Origin: Acheta domesticus | Taxonomy: Eukaryota > Arthropoda > Insecta > Orthoptera > Gryllidae | DNA: 64,000 nt | Direction of reading: 5' to 3' | Assembly (NCBI GenBank): GCA_031308135.1 | Contig: JAHLJT010003656.1 | Location: forward strand, 48,396,335-48,460,334 | Shown here: positions 35,215-45,903 of the stretch, piece after piece | How positions within the stretch are numbered: position 1 is the first letter of the stretch | How the letters are laid out: each line of letters starts with the position of its first letter | Translations under genes and position numbers: made by a program | Notes under the pieces: model-generated | What the model saw: the letters and a program-made list of their open reading frames with translations, nothing else | What the model was told of the DNA's origin: nothing | The model's database searches: none

Positions 35215-35930
35215 TGATTGTCTATTCTTCATTGTATCAAGAAAAGTTCCATTAATTAAAGACAATCATATCATGTGAAATTAAATATATTTAATACAAT
35301 ATTGAAGAACGAAGTTGAAGTTTTACAGTTGGAGTTTCACAACGTTTCGGAGATATTTTGTCTCCATCATCAGGTACATTTTGACTAAAATCAAATTTAT
35401 TCCATAAATATGAGTAAATAAAATGAAACATTTTAAATATAATGTAAGCAGAAAACATTAAATAATGGAAGCTTACCTTTCAAATCAATGTGTTCTATAA
35501 ATTGTGGTAAAATGTTATCTTTTACCTTTTATTGAATATAAGTTTTACGTTAGTGAATATTACGTAAAACAAACGAATAGAATAAAGAGGCAGGGGGTCA
35601 GGTAACCATAGGCAGGGATCAATAATAGAAGAAAATAATAAATATTATTTTATTTTGCTTAATATGTTATCATACGCATTGGTGAAGTTATTACATTCAA
35701 CTATCGAATTCATCGAGTCATTTAATTTAATATGAATAGTTTCTGAAATGATTTTTGGGAATCTCCTGGTTTCCTGATCAAGTATTTTAACATTTTCAAA
35801 GTCTAACCCATGACCAGTTTCTATTCTGTGAGTCGTTACGGAGTTCTGTCTGTTAAATGGCTCCCTAATATCACAATAGTTTACCTCCATGAATCTGGAC
35901 ATAACTGTCTTTTCCATATAAAATTATATT
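35215..35930 (-). mobile_element. Penelope-like element fragment inserted in the I-like LINE
   Basis: The minus-strand ORF at 35645-35917 reads NRQNSVTTHRIETGHGLDF, then VKILDQETRRFPKIISETIH, which resembles the C-terminal end of the GIY-YIG endonuclease domain of Penelope-like elements. Downstream on the same strand, 35330-35395 holds CCTGATGATGGAGAC...TATCTCCGAAACGTTG, a conserved-looking terminal sequence of these elements (see regulatory entry). The reverse transcriptase is absent, so this is a 5'-truncated piece of about 715 bp. It splits the RT of the surrounding LINE between PGPDCIP and the KPDK block, so it is the younger insertion. Borders are approximate, and no target duplication was found. 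Confidence 0.65.
35333..35388 (-). ncRNA. Hammerhead-ribozyme-like motif in Penelope-like terminus
   Basis: On the minus strand: CTGATGA, then a stem of GGAGA/TCTCC closing a CAAAATA loop, then GAAAC, followed directly by a palindromic AACGTT overlap. These are the core and stem II of a hammerhead ribozyme, and Penelope-like elements are known to carry such motifs with a minimal, possibly dimeric stem III. Stem I pairing is not obvious, and one unpaired T lies between core and stem II, so activity is uncertain. Confidence 0.4.
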
Positions 35931-36525
35931 TAGTTTGAAGGTATTTTAGTGCTTTGTCTGAGAGTTTTCATTACCTTTGGAATACAGTCTGGACCTGGGC
36001 TTGAATTACTTAATTGAGAGAGTACTAGATCTAGTTCATATTTTTTAATTTCTGTATTGATGTGGTTTGCATTATCTTCTGTATCATACATGTTGTTGTT
36101 TTCTTCCAACTTTTTCCAAATTGAGAATTTTGTGTTATAATTTTTTGAATTAGAATTTGCTGCAAAATTTACTGCTAAGAGATCTGCATTGTGTGAGGGT
36201 TTCATATTAAATTTACCCTCAGATTCTACTAATATTATTTTATCTGATTTATACCGTCCATTTTTTTAACTTTGCATTTTCTTCCATAATGATGAAATAG
36301 GTGTTTATGCTGTTAATGATGATACAAAATTTCTTCCTAAAGGATTTATTCCTACTCACTTTGAATGTTCTTCTAGCATGTGCTATATTCTCTTTGTATT
36401 GAACTTTGTGTGCTAAATCTGGGTCATTATGTGCATTCTTTTTGTACCTTCTCTGTGCTCTCTTTGCTTCTAATGCTGCTTGAGCACAATCATTGTTCCA
36501 CAAGCATCTTGTTAGTAGGCCAGTT
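35931..36525 (-). pseudogene. I-like LINE, 5' part: linker and start of reverse transcriptase
   Basis: Minus-strand reading gives WNNDCAQAALEAKRAQRRYK (about 36440-36500), the linker between endonuclease and RT in I-type LINEs, and ELDLVLSQLSNSSPGPDCIP (about 35960-36020), the first RT motif. It joins logically to the part ending at 35214 once the Penelope-like insertion is ignored. The endonuclease domain and ORF1 are missing upstream of 36525. Frame changes are present. Confidence 0.8.
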
Positions 36526-38070
36526 CATGTTCAAAAACATATGTTCAGAATGTTCAGAAACACATAAATATTTTGACATGATACTTTATTAAATGTTATT
36601 TTGAATATAAAATGTAGTAAGTTCCAACCATATAAGAAATAAGAGACATTTAAAATAACATATCAGGGGAAGATTCAAATAGGATATCAGTGGTAAGATC
36701 ACTTTCTGTTCAGACACCCCATCCATTTAAGTTTTTGAAATTTCACCTTTGTAAGTTAGTTTGAAATATAAAACGTTCAATTTTCTCCCAAAATTAGGAA
36801 ATTTTAATCATTAGAATCTAATCATAATTGAAGAGAAAAATCAGAGCAGTTCTTGAAAGGATTTAAGGGGAAAGATCACTAACTGTTCAGACACCCCACT
36901 TATAAATGCTTTTGAAATAATATTTTTAATTATTAATTACAAATATAACATGAAATGCATAATGAGAATTATTCTGCATTGGATTTGATGTAAAAATGTG
37001 GTAATTGTTTTAAAAAAATGTTGGCTTTGGGATGACCGGCTGGACCTAGCACTTATAAATATATCTGCTGAACCTAGCACTTATAAACATCATATACCTT
37101 AGCTTTTAAAATCAATATTATAGTATTTGCATCCTTACGTATCATTAATTTAGGAGTTTTGCTATGATTAGAATGCAGATATTAATACAATATGTCACTT
37201 TTCAATTTACAATTGCACAGGATTCATTTAAAGATAAAAAATATGAGATAGAGGGTGACAAATGACTTCCTTTCAATATTTCACTTTGTTTGGTATACTA
37301 ATCAGAACATTCAGTGTGTGTGGGATTGAACCGTGAATTACTAATTCTATCTGAAGAACAATAAATAATTGATCCATTGTTAACATGCCCACAATAATTT
37401 GCTGTTTTTTTACAATTTAGTTTGGTAAAGCCCTAAAGCTACTACTGTAAATCTTCACCACAGTAGCAACGTACAACCCATATGACTTCAAATTTGCGCT
37501 CTTTCCCAGCGTCTCCTGTATTTCCCATCGTCCAAAGCGAACGGATAGACTAGTATAGAGTAACTGTATTTAATGAATTAAACGAAACGTATGTTTTATT
37601 ATAAATAACAATAAATAAGTAGACAATTAGATTAGATCGATTAGATTAAGTAGATCGTAGATATCCCATCTCTATTTGGAAGCTCTATATTTTGTTACGT
37701 GGGTATCGCTGATAGCAGCGCTCCTGTCATCAGTGGCAGATGCTGGCAACACTTTCTCACTTTATTTCAGCGCAGCGAAACGTACGGTCATGGGGCCATC
37801 TTGCCAAGCAGTTCGTTCCACCACTAACAGTTGAAAACTCGGCTGTCGTTTTGGTTTGTGTGAAGTAATTCCTATTGCATCTGTGAGAACTTCAAAAGTG
37901 TTTGTTGGAGAAAAACTGTAAGTAATGCATAATACATTATTTCCAAATGTGAGTGGAAATAAAAACTTGAAGTAAAATTCGCTGCAACCGCTCAAGCGGC
38001 CATGCACGCTGCTGTTGCAAAAGTGTGAATCTACAACTCATTTCACAGCTTTTGTCGAACATTTTCAAAT
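36526..38070. other. Unassigned AT-rich sequence
   Basis: A near repeat of about 50 bp with GTTCAGACACCCCA occurs at about 36700-36730 and 36875-36900, hinting at a diverged local duplication. 37680-37940 is less AT-rich and ends in ACTGTAAGTAAT, a splice-donor-like string, but no coding exon is visible. Confidence 0.35.
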
Positions 38071-38619
38071 TTAACCCTCCGGTGGGCGCTTAGCGGTCCT
38101 TAGTGCCGCATTCTTACATTTTTGTTGATTTAGTGTAAATAATTGGAGTCACACTATTCATTATATTTTCAACCGGATGACACAACATATCACGATTTTA
38201 GACACTGCCGATCGACCGTTATTAATTAGTACAAGTAATTAGAACTCTGAAACGGTTACTCCACTATGTACCGCACGCGCTTTGTCATGTAAGTACAATA
38301 TTTGCGTATTTTATGTTAGAATTCTTACTGCTGTTTTGTTATTGAGCTTTATGACACATATTTTTGGGTACTAACTACTAATTTAAATGCGTTGTTTCCG
38401 AAGAAAAGTTAGAAGGCACATTTGCACCATATTCATTCCCCGACATGTAACACTTACCAAGGCACGGAGGGAGAGAGTGATGGATCAGATTCTTATTAAT
38501 ATTATTTAGTTTGGTATTTAATTATTTATTATGAAATAAAATGTGTAAACACATACGCAACGGAGTGCCGCACGCGCCTGCTGGTGGGAAATGATGAGAC
38601 GCGCCCGCCAGAAGGTTAA
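38071..38619. mobile_element. TTAA-flanked piggyBac-like MITE, copy 2
   Basis: TTAA at 38071-38074 and 38616-38619 bounds a 549-bp relative of 633-1275. The termini begin CCCTCCGGTGGGCGC and, from the right, CCTTCTGGCGGGCGCGTC. Internal motifs are shared along the whole length (for example GATCGACCGTTATT and AAATGCGTTGTTTCCGAAGA). It is about 94 bp shorter than copy 1, mostly through gaps near 710 and near 1150-1210 of copy 1. It has no coding capacity. Confidence 0.75.
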
Positions 38620-38917
38620 GATAAAAAAAATTCAATATTTGCAGTTTTCGCTCATAGTGCGGAATCATGTGGCAAGTAATATGCGGTAGTGATATTGTTT
38701 AAAATATAATTTTAGTTTTCGAGAAATTGAATCATCTTTTATTTTTTAAATGAAACTATATATTTTCTCATTAGGAATGCATTATCAAAGATAAAAATTA
38801 AAAAGGAATGGATATATATTAAAAAGAGGAATACAGTGATGTATCGCATGTTTTTATTTTGATAATTATTTTAGTGTACATATACTTTCTGACATGTGAT
38901 TTTAGATTTAACTGAAA

Positions 38918-39130
38918 ATGTTTCCTAAACTAGCAGCCCTTGCAACTGTCACTTTCGTGTACGTTGGCCTTCGCGACGCCGACACTGCTTCGGTGAGAGG
39001 GGAGACGAAGCGACGTGCAATGGGGGATAGAGGCCTAATTACAGAAATCCCTGGCCTTATCAGGAATGACTCAGGAACGAACATTAGAATTAACGAAGAA
39101 TATGAAACATTTTTTCCACAGATTCTTTAG
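38918..39130 (+). CDS. Possible small secreted protein ORF (low confidence)
   Basis: A 70-codon ORF from ATG 38918 starts MFPKLAALATVTFVYVGL, a plausible signal peptide (basic residue, about 14 hydrophobic residues), with possible cleavage near residues 23-25, and continues with charged, unstructured-looking sequence to TAG 39130. TTTTAG just upstream (38903-38908) could be a splice acceptor, and AATAAA follows the stop within a few bases. I do not recognise the family. In AT-rich DNA an ORF of this length can be chance, so this is only a candidate. Confidence 0.2.
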   Translation: MFPKLAALATVTFVYVGLRDADTASVRGETKRRAMGDRGLITEIPGLIRNDSGTNIRINEEYETFFPQIL

Positions 39131-39621
39131 AAATAAATTTCTCTTTTGGTGGAAATTCCAAAGCTTCGATGTACACTATCATAAATAACGGCAGTATTTC
39201 ATCGACCCTTGCGTAAACGACTGAAGAGAATCATTGCGGACGGAGGACACAGAGTTTAGTAAATAATTTAATAAAGTAATTTTTTTAATATTCTTATCCA
39301 CATCTTATTTTTATTTTTTAAATATACACTGAGAAGTGGACTAACGGCAATAACAAATTTTCTACCATTTTATAATCTGATATTCTGGAGATACAGTGAA
39401 GTTCAACATTTATTTTCCTTTTCTTGTATTTGTAGTGTTTTAAAATGCTGGCTTGTCCCTATAAGGCATCGAGCTCGATTCTTGTTAAGTTTGAAAATGA
39501 CCTTCGTTAGTGTTTCCCACCAGATTCTGTATAGTATTGTTCATTGCAATGATCGTTGCTTTGGAAATTCAATCAGTGAAATAAATGATCAATTGTGATG
39601 AATGCATAATCTTTCTCTATC
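39131..39621. other. Unassigned AT-rich sequence
   Basis: No repeat, ORF or RNA structure that I can support. Confidence 0.4.
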
Positions 39622-39944
39622 TTAACACTTTGACTGCCAGGGGATATTTCGTGAACTTTTGATTCTGGCCCAAACCACTCTCCAATTATGTGTCCAGGCA
39701 CTGGGCGTAGGTGCTCAAAAAATTATTTTCGGCGACTTAGGGGAGCCAACCAATAGCCAATGACATTTTTTTTTACACTTGACCCCTTTCTACACTCACG
39801 CCCTTGATTTCAATGGAGCTGTGATTGTATGTGATTCTCAAGCAAAAATCCACAGCTCTGGACGTAATCGTGTATGATGCACGCGGCCAGTCACAAAAAC
39901 CTACAGTGCATCACATGTGATGCACATGGCAGTCGATGTGTTAA
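39622..39944. mobile_element. TTAA-flanked 323-bp MITE with a perfect palindrome
   Basis: TTAA at 39622-39625 and 39941-39944 bounds inverted termini CACTTTGACTGCCA and, from the right, CACATCGACTGCCA. TTAACACTTTGACTGCCA-type ends are common in piggyBac-like elements. The right subterminal region holds a perfect 20-bp palindrome (39906-39925), with another TGATGCAC at about 39875-39882. There is no transposase. It differs in sequence from the CCCTC-type MITEs at 633, 38071 and 45352. Confidence 0.7.
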
Positions 39945-40699
39945 TGTTATCTTCGTAGTTAAGACTACTTGCGCTACCGCCCCTCTGTCACTCTCCCTAT
40001 GCGATATCCCGGTGCGATGCGAAGGTCACCTGCGTAAAGGCAACGACGCGAGGGCTGCTGCAGGAAATATTCTCCGTTCAATGTAAAATCACATGTCAGA
40101 AACTCGAACTTTATACTAAAATTACTATCAAAATACTAACGCATGAAACATCATTGTATTCCTTTTTTATGATCTATCCATTGCTAATGAGAAAAATATA
40201 TAGGAGTTCAGAAGTTCCATTAAAAAAAATAGGTGATTCAATTTCTAGTAAAACAAAAATGTTGTAAACAATCTCTCTGCTGCGCATTATTTGCCCATGA
40301 TTACACATTGAGTGAAAACTGCACTTCAATATTGTGAACCATTTAGAAGTTATGGTGGTGATCCATAGTTGATGGGACACTTTTATAACTTGAATTCTTA
40401 AAATACGTGGATTACTGGTTACTATGTTCAATATTTTGTGACAACGCTGTTACATAGCAATTATGAGTTTATTTAGTTATTGGTTTTAAAGAAAATTTCT
40501 ACGTCGAAGGAATGTCTTAGTCTTGGAATTTTTTGATGAAATTTTTTAATATATTATCATACAATGTAGTTACAAAAATTATGATCCCACGGTTTAAAAT
40601 AGAATGATGAAAACGTGTAGAAGTTTGAAGCAGATGGCAGTAATTTGGGTATTTTATTATTGAATGTTTGAACCGGGGCGTCACCATACGATTTCATCT

Positions 40700-40827
40700 C
40701 TGCCCCTGGCAAGTATCATATGTTGACGGTTTCATCCAATCGGTAGCTTGTATGTTGGCGTCCCCATGATGACGTTCAAGTTTCCGATTGGATGAAACCG
40801 TCAAGAGCTGATACTTGCCAGTGGCAG
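40700..40827. repeat. Foldback element: 44-bp inverted arms
   Basis: The arms at 40700-40743 and 40784-40827 are inverted copies with about five mismatches, sharing GACGGTTTCATCCAATCGG, and are separated by 40 bp. Transcribed, this would form a long hairpin. It lies next to a CpG-rich stretch (40830-41460). It may be a foldback transposon or a short inverted duplication. Confidence 0.8.
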
Positions 40828-43140
40828 CGTTGAATAAATCGCAGCAGAGCCGCATTGCTTAACTACGCTCCGTGAAGTCGCTGAGGTTAAGAGAATGCGA
40901 AACGTCGCGGGTTCCTGGTCGGGAGACAGTCGGGGAATCCCGGGAGCTATCGGCGTCGAGTGCCTGGTGGAAGCGATAAACGGCGCTGAATGCAACGAGA
41001 CGGGACATGGGAAAGAAAATAACGGAGGATTACTCCTTGCGAAGCGTTCAATGCCCAAGAACAGATGAGAAACGGGATGCGTTGACGAAGTCGTAACAAA
41101 TTAACAAAAACTCGTCAGTAACGTCACGCTGAAAAGTTCGGCTTATTTTATACACCGAAAAAGAAACAAAAGTTTAATTTTAAATCAATTAGAGACTTTC
41201 ATTCTACAGATACAACGGAAAGTGACGGAAAAAAGGCTTGGTTGTCCATGAGCCGTCGCGCCCTGCAGTCACCGTTTCGGCCGTCGTACCGCGACCTTCC
41301 TCGGAGCGAAATGCCACTGGCATGGCGAGGAAGCCTACACTTCCATTTGACGAAGTTCTTTGGTGCTTCGAATGCCGATCACTGGCATTGGCGGCCGCGC
41401 GTCTCAAGTGCAATGCTTCGGCAGAAAGTCAATTACAACTTTCGTACTAAGAACTAGCAGCGCTTCATTTCTGTTGGAACGCGACGGAACGGCGTTCCGT
41501 TGTCTCGAGAAAGAAGCAGGAAAAAAGAAACTAATAATTGGGAGAGAACAGGCACTTGGCAACTTCAATTTTTAGTTCGGCGAACTTTCGAAAACTCAAA
41601 ATAAAATAATTTCTCATTTAACTGTTTCATTTCTACGAATGTAAAAATGGAAATTAATAAAAATTATAAAATATATTTTTATCTATTCTTATTTTTATTG
41701 ATGTTATTGTTTTTATTATCATACAGCCATTGTTACCACTATTGTTATTGCGTGATTTGTAAGTATTACATTATAAATATATAACTATCTATTAAATTAA
41801 TAATTAAATTACAGCGTGTTCCGGGACCTAAAGTTTTATGAATCAAGTACCGAGTACTAGGCATTTAAAGAAAAAAGCCTTAAGTAGAAACAAGTGTTAA
41901 TTTTTCCTACATCAATTTTTTTCTGGAATTTGTGTAGTGATTAGCTCATTGGTGATAAAAATATTTTGAATGTAAGCCTGTGTAGTTACCCAGTTGAAAG
42001 TTGGTTATTTGTATTTAGGTACATTTTGTTGGTTGAAAGCAGAGATCACAAAACAGATCAAAATTTTTATCATGTAGCTTGTTTTGCTACATGTATATGG
42101 GCACCAAGTGAAATACTTTGGTTTTTGTAACAATTGAGTATGAAAATTAGGTTCACATTGGAATTCCGCTAACATTTATATTGATATTTATTGCGTACCC
42201 AAATTATTTCAATGTGTAGGTTTGAAAAGAGAAATCTTATGCCTTACAAAATGTTAGTGTATTAAAAATAAACTAACATATTTTAGAATAGCAGATTTTA
42301 TTCATGTGTACATGTAAATAAAACACATCGTACAGTGACTTCAGTACTTGATATTGCAGACACTTAAACCAGGAAAACACCCAATGTCACGGACAAAGCA
42401 GATTCATTTCAGTTTGCTGATCGGTGTTAAAAGATGTGGTTTTTAAGTGTATGGTACCCTTCATATCTTGAGGAGTATATCACTCATTACAAAGCAATGA
42501 AATATTTCGGCTTAGAATTTTTATATGGTTAATTCTATTAAATAAAATGTAAGCCGTGAACAAAATACGCTCACAGCCCGTTGTCACTAATGAATTACAC
42601 CCTGGACCAAAGGAGCATATTAGCGATGCTTATTTAAAAAAAATATTTTATGAATTTATTCATTGAATTGGTCTTTCAACGCTATTAACAATACATTCAA
42701 GAATCCAACATTTTTATAATAGTACAATTCTATATTGTATTCATTTTAAATAAATTTCTTCCCACCAGCAAGCAGTCTCCAAATAAGTTACAATCAATGT
42801 TCAATTTTGTAAAATTACGTTTAAAATTTTAAAATTATTTAAAGGTATTCTATTATGCACTTTATAATTAAAAAAAATAATTTTAAGGCTGACTTCTAGA
42901 GCGGACTTAGGTTTTTCAAATTTAAGTGGGTGAACTGCTGAACAAGATTCGTATGAAAAGTAGCTTTTTTTAATCTTGTGTGTCAACTGTAAAAACAACT
43001 ACGTATATCTGCTTTCATGTAAACATTGTTTTGCATTTCAGGTAGATTTTATACTGTATTTACAAGTATTTTAAAATATTCTATAAATTCCATGTTCAAA
43101 TGTAATAAACTAAAAATGCCATTAGTAATACATAATGCGG
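40828..43140. other. Moderately GC-rich stretch then AT-rich sequence, unassigned
   Basis: 40828-41460 is CpG-rich with ORFs on both strands but no recognisable protein; a promoter or exon cannot be excluded. 41580-43140 is AT-rich with nothing I can name. Confidence 0.35.
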
Positions 43141-43440
43141 AAGGACCGACGGCCGGACTGCCCCACGGCCGAAAAGACGGCCGGCCGGACCTTCAGACGG
43201 ACGAAAGAAGAATGATGACTAAATAGACGGTCAGACAGATAAATGAGTAAATAGGCAAGGATGTACAATAATTATACTATGATAATTATTAAATACAAAA
43301 ATAGTAAAATTTGGTGTAAAATTCATCGATATGGAAGTTGTACGGACGGACGGACGGGCGGACGGATTTTCAAAAGGTCGGACGGATGAACGGACCAATG
43401 GACCGCCCGACAGACGGACAAATGGAGGACGGACCGACTT
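43141..43440. repeat. Two degenerate GACG/CGGACGG tracts
   Basis: Short tracts of GACG- and GGCCG-type repeats at 43141-43215 and 43340-43440, separated by AT-rich DNA. A purer (GGAC)n tract occurs in the dispersed repeat at about 46800-46825, and a TCTGTC-type remnant in the copies at 15 and 18.4 kb, so these tracts may be relics of that family. Confidence 0.5.
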
Positions 43441-44394
43441 GACATTCATGCATTCCTATGTATGTTTAACCAATGGCATTTGGGACAACTGTACAGCACT
43501 AGGGACAATGCAGATGCATTGGCACTTGGGACAACTCTTCCGCGAGCTGGTGGTCGCTGAATAGCTTCCACATTACCGTTCAATGTGAAAGATTTAGATA
43601 ATGATCAGTAATCTTAAAGTACTGTAAAATATCGATATGTGTACTAACACACTGGATTATCAGTAGACCTCTCCCGTGTTGTAGTAGAGTGCCCGTAATT
43701 TCACTTCATACACATTCACTAATACTCAAATTTTTATTACATACTATTTTGTTTTTGTGTTCATTGATATTCAATTTTGGACCCTCTCATAATTTTTAAT
43801 CACTTTTCGAACGGAATTTTTATTTCTGTAGAAATGAATGACGCAAGTGAAATGCTGAAGATACAACGTTCGCAACACTTTTAGTTTTGGAAATATTAAA
43901 TATTCGTTTAGTTTGTAATCGAACTAAAGGGTTTTTCACCCCCGACAAATGAGACTATTACAGTGATCTATTACTAGTTAATGTTTTAAGAGTATTACTC
44001 TGTAAAAATATTTTCTGTCCCGAGGTTTGATATGTTACGCCACCACCACCCTTGTTCTGAAAATGTTTTGATCATTTATTATCGCCGTGCAATATCCGCA
44101 GTTTTTGAGGCAGGAGACCTTGTCTTGTTCGTGACCTACAGTTACCCAGGACCGGAGTACTTGAAGGGTACACATCTGACCCTCACAGGAAGGTCCCAGA
44201 AACATTAATTTTTGATAGTACCAGAATGAGATTGTTTTACTTTCATCGATCTGATAGGTTAAATTTGCAAATCGGGGGTTGAAAATAAAAAGGAGAATAA
44301 ATGGTAGCATTGGAAACGTATTAATGCGAATGTTTTAAACGTCTTGCTCCGTTCGCAATGTAATGTGGCTAGATCATTAATATTTTTTAATATC

Positions 44395-44690
44395 TGGAAC
44401 AATAAAATACCGGAAATAGCTGCAAAATATTTTGAGATTTTTATGGTGAAAAATCTGTTTGTTCACTTTTCTTATACCCTACGAGTTTTAAAATGCTTCC
44501 TTGTTCATACATTCATTACAAATTGAATTTATTTTACTAGTTAACCCTCTTACTAGTTATCCATTTTTATCTAGTTCAGGTCCCTCTGCCACACCTCCCT
44601 GCCTAAGACTGTCAATGGATGCAGAAATAAGCAAAGTAAATATCACCGGTGGTTTTTCAACCAATAAAATCTAAAACATTGCCAAAAATT
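44395..44690 (+). repeat. Paralogous block A, first copy
   Basis: It shares ordered motifs with 55225-55460: TTAAAATGCTTCCTTGTTCAT against TTAAAATTCTGCCTTGTTCAT, GACTGTCAATGGATG against GATTGTCAATCGATG, and TTTCAACCAATAAA against TTTCAACCAACAAA. It is the first of three blocks that occur in the same order near 55-57.6 kb. Confidence 0.55.
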
Positions 44691-44729
44691 ATCGATAATT
44701 TGCTCTTAAAATGTTTTCAAATACCCTGA

Positions 44730-44860
44730 AAAGAAAGAACTAGCGGTACTACAAAATGACACAACTTTCCCTATTTGTTTCCTATTGCCTTTGTTCTCTG
44801 GTAGCTATTCGGAATTGCCACATACTCCTGCAGGCTCCCATCAATCGCCGCTCAAAGTAA
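44730..44860 (+). repeat. Repeat segment shared with 47448-47575
   Basis: AGAACTAGCGGTACTACAAA, then TTTCCTATTGCC, AGCTATTCGGAATTGCCACA and ATCAATCGCCGC recur with substitutions in the same order at 47448-47575. These are diverged copies of a dispersed element. Confidence 0.6.
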
Positions 44861-44949
44861 ATTTTTTTGATATTTTTATTAATTCTTCTGTTTCCTAATA
44901 TAAGAAAAGTAATATTAAATTTGGAATATTAAATAACTGTACAACATTG

Positions 44950-45347
44950 TCCTAAATGGCAATTTTCTTAAAAAAAAAATTGAAGCCGTTTTTAAGAAAA
45001 TTGCGTTTAAGCGCTTCTAAAAATGCAAAATTTGAAAATTTTTAAGTTTTCAAAGGCTTTATTTGAAGCCATTTGTAGTGTTTGGACTCACAAATATAAT
45101 CATGTTTACAAATTACTGGTAATGTGCATATTAAAGAGGTGAGAGATCTTTCAAAAAACTTACATTTGTGTGATTTTTGAAAAAAAACAACAAAAAATAT
45201 AAAAAAATAAGAAATTGGAGTCCTTTACGAGAAAATGGTGTTTGCGCGTTTCTGAAAAGACAGAATTTTGCGCTAGTTTCCACAGAAAACTTTTGAGTTT
45301 CCGAGAAACTTTACTTGACATTATTTAAAGCAAATGCACTCATTAAT
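44950..45347 (+). repeat. Dispersed repeat segment shared with 48670-49090
   Basis: AT-rich sequence with ordered matches to 48670-49090 (GTGAGAGATCTTTCAAAAAA, GGAGTCCTTTACGAGAAAATGG, GACATTATTTAAAGCA and close variants). Within it, a similar subunit appears twice (about 44960-45160 and 45210-45340), suggesting an internally repeated element. Confidence 0.6.
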
Positions 45348-45499
45348 GTAACCCTCTGTTCCACGCGCGCGGACAGAGTCCGCACTCATATACAGTGTTG
45401 TTTTTTTTATCGTTCGCCGAAGATTCCGGCCGCGTCGCCCGGGCAGTCGAGGACTCATTCGCCCGGCAAACCGCTGACTCAACTCCCGTGCTATCCGAG

Positions 45500-45592
45500 A
45501 ACTATCGCTGCGCCGCTTAACGTACCTTAAAGAAGATGCTGAAAGTGGTGTTCTTCGGCTCGAATGCATTCTTGGCACCTCCGAAACACATT
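45500..45592 (+). other. Possible coding exon fragment inside the piggyBac-like element
   Basis: One plus-strand frame reads ELSLRRLTYLKEDAESGVLR and LECILGTSETHFDLPFE up to TTTGAA, followed by GTAAGT, a strong splice-donor consensus at 45610. The amino-acid composition looks more protein-like than neighbouring chance ORFs. I do not recognise the family. The open frame begins after a TGA near 45479. It could be a captured host exon or chance. Confidence 0.2.
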
Positions 45593-45817
45593 TTGATTTG
45601 CCCTTTGAAGTAAGTCTCGAGGAATTGCTGCGATTTTCTCTTCTATTCTAAATATCTCAATATTTTCTCAAATATTTTCTATTCTAAACGGTTCAAGATA
45701 CTGAAATGTAATAATCACTAAATTCACGTCATAAAGGCTCATCATTATTATCTTTTGACAGGATTTAATATTTTAAATATATTGAAATTAACTTTTTAAA
45801 GCAACAACGTTATTATT

Positions 45818-45903
45818 GGTGGTGGTGGTGGTGGTGGTGGTGGTGGTGGTGGTGGTGGTGGTGGTGGTGGTGGCAGCGGCGGCGGTAGTGGTAGTAGTAG
45901 TAT
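45818..45903. repeat. (GGT)n microsatellite
   Basis: About 18 GGT units followed by GGC/AGT variants. Confidence 0.92.

Noticed and set aside
41204..41575. Overlapping ORFs suggesting an exon
   Set aside because: Three frames on two strands are open over the same GC-richer stretch, and none has a recognisable motif or clear splice sites.
43026..43226. Short ORF with Gly/Arg/Asp-rich end
   Set aside because: Its C-terminal part comes from the degenerate GACG/GGCCG tract.
44035..44310. Integrase tail of an LTR retrotransposon (AGDLVLF-like reading on the plus strand)
   Set aside because: Only a few residues fit, the frame has stops, and no protease, RT, RNase H or LTR is found nearby.
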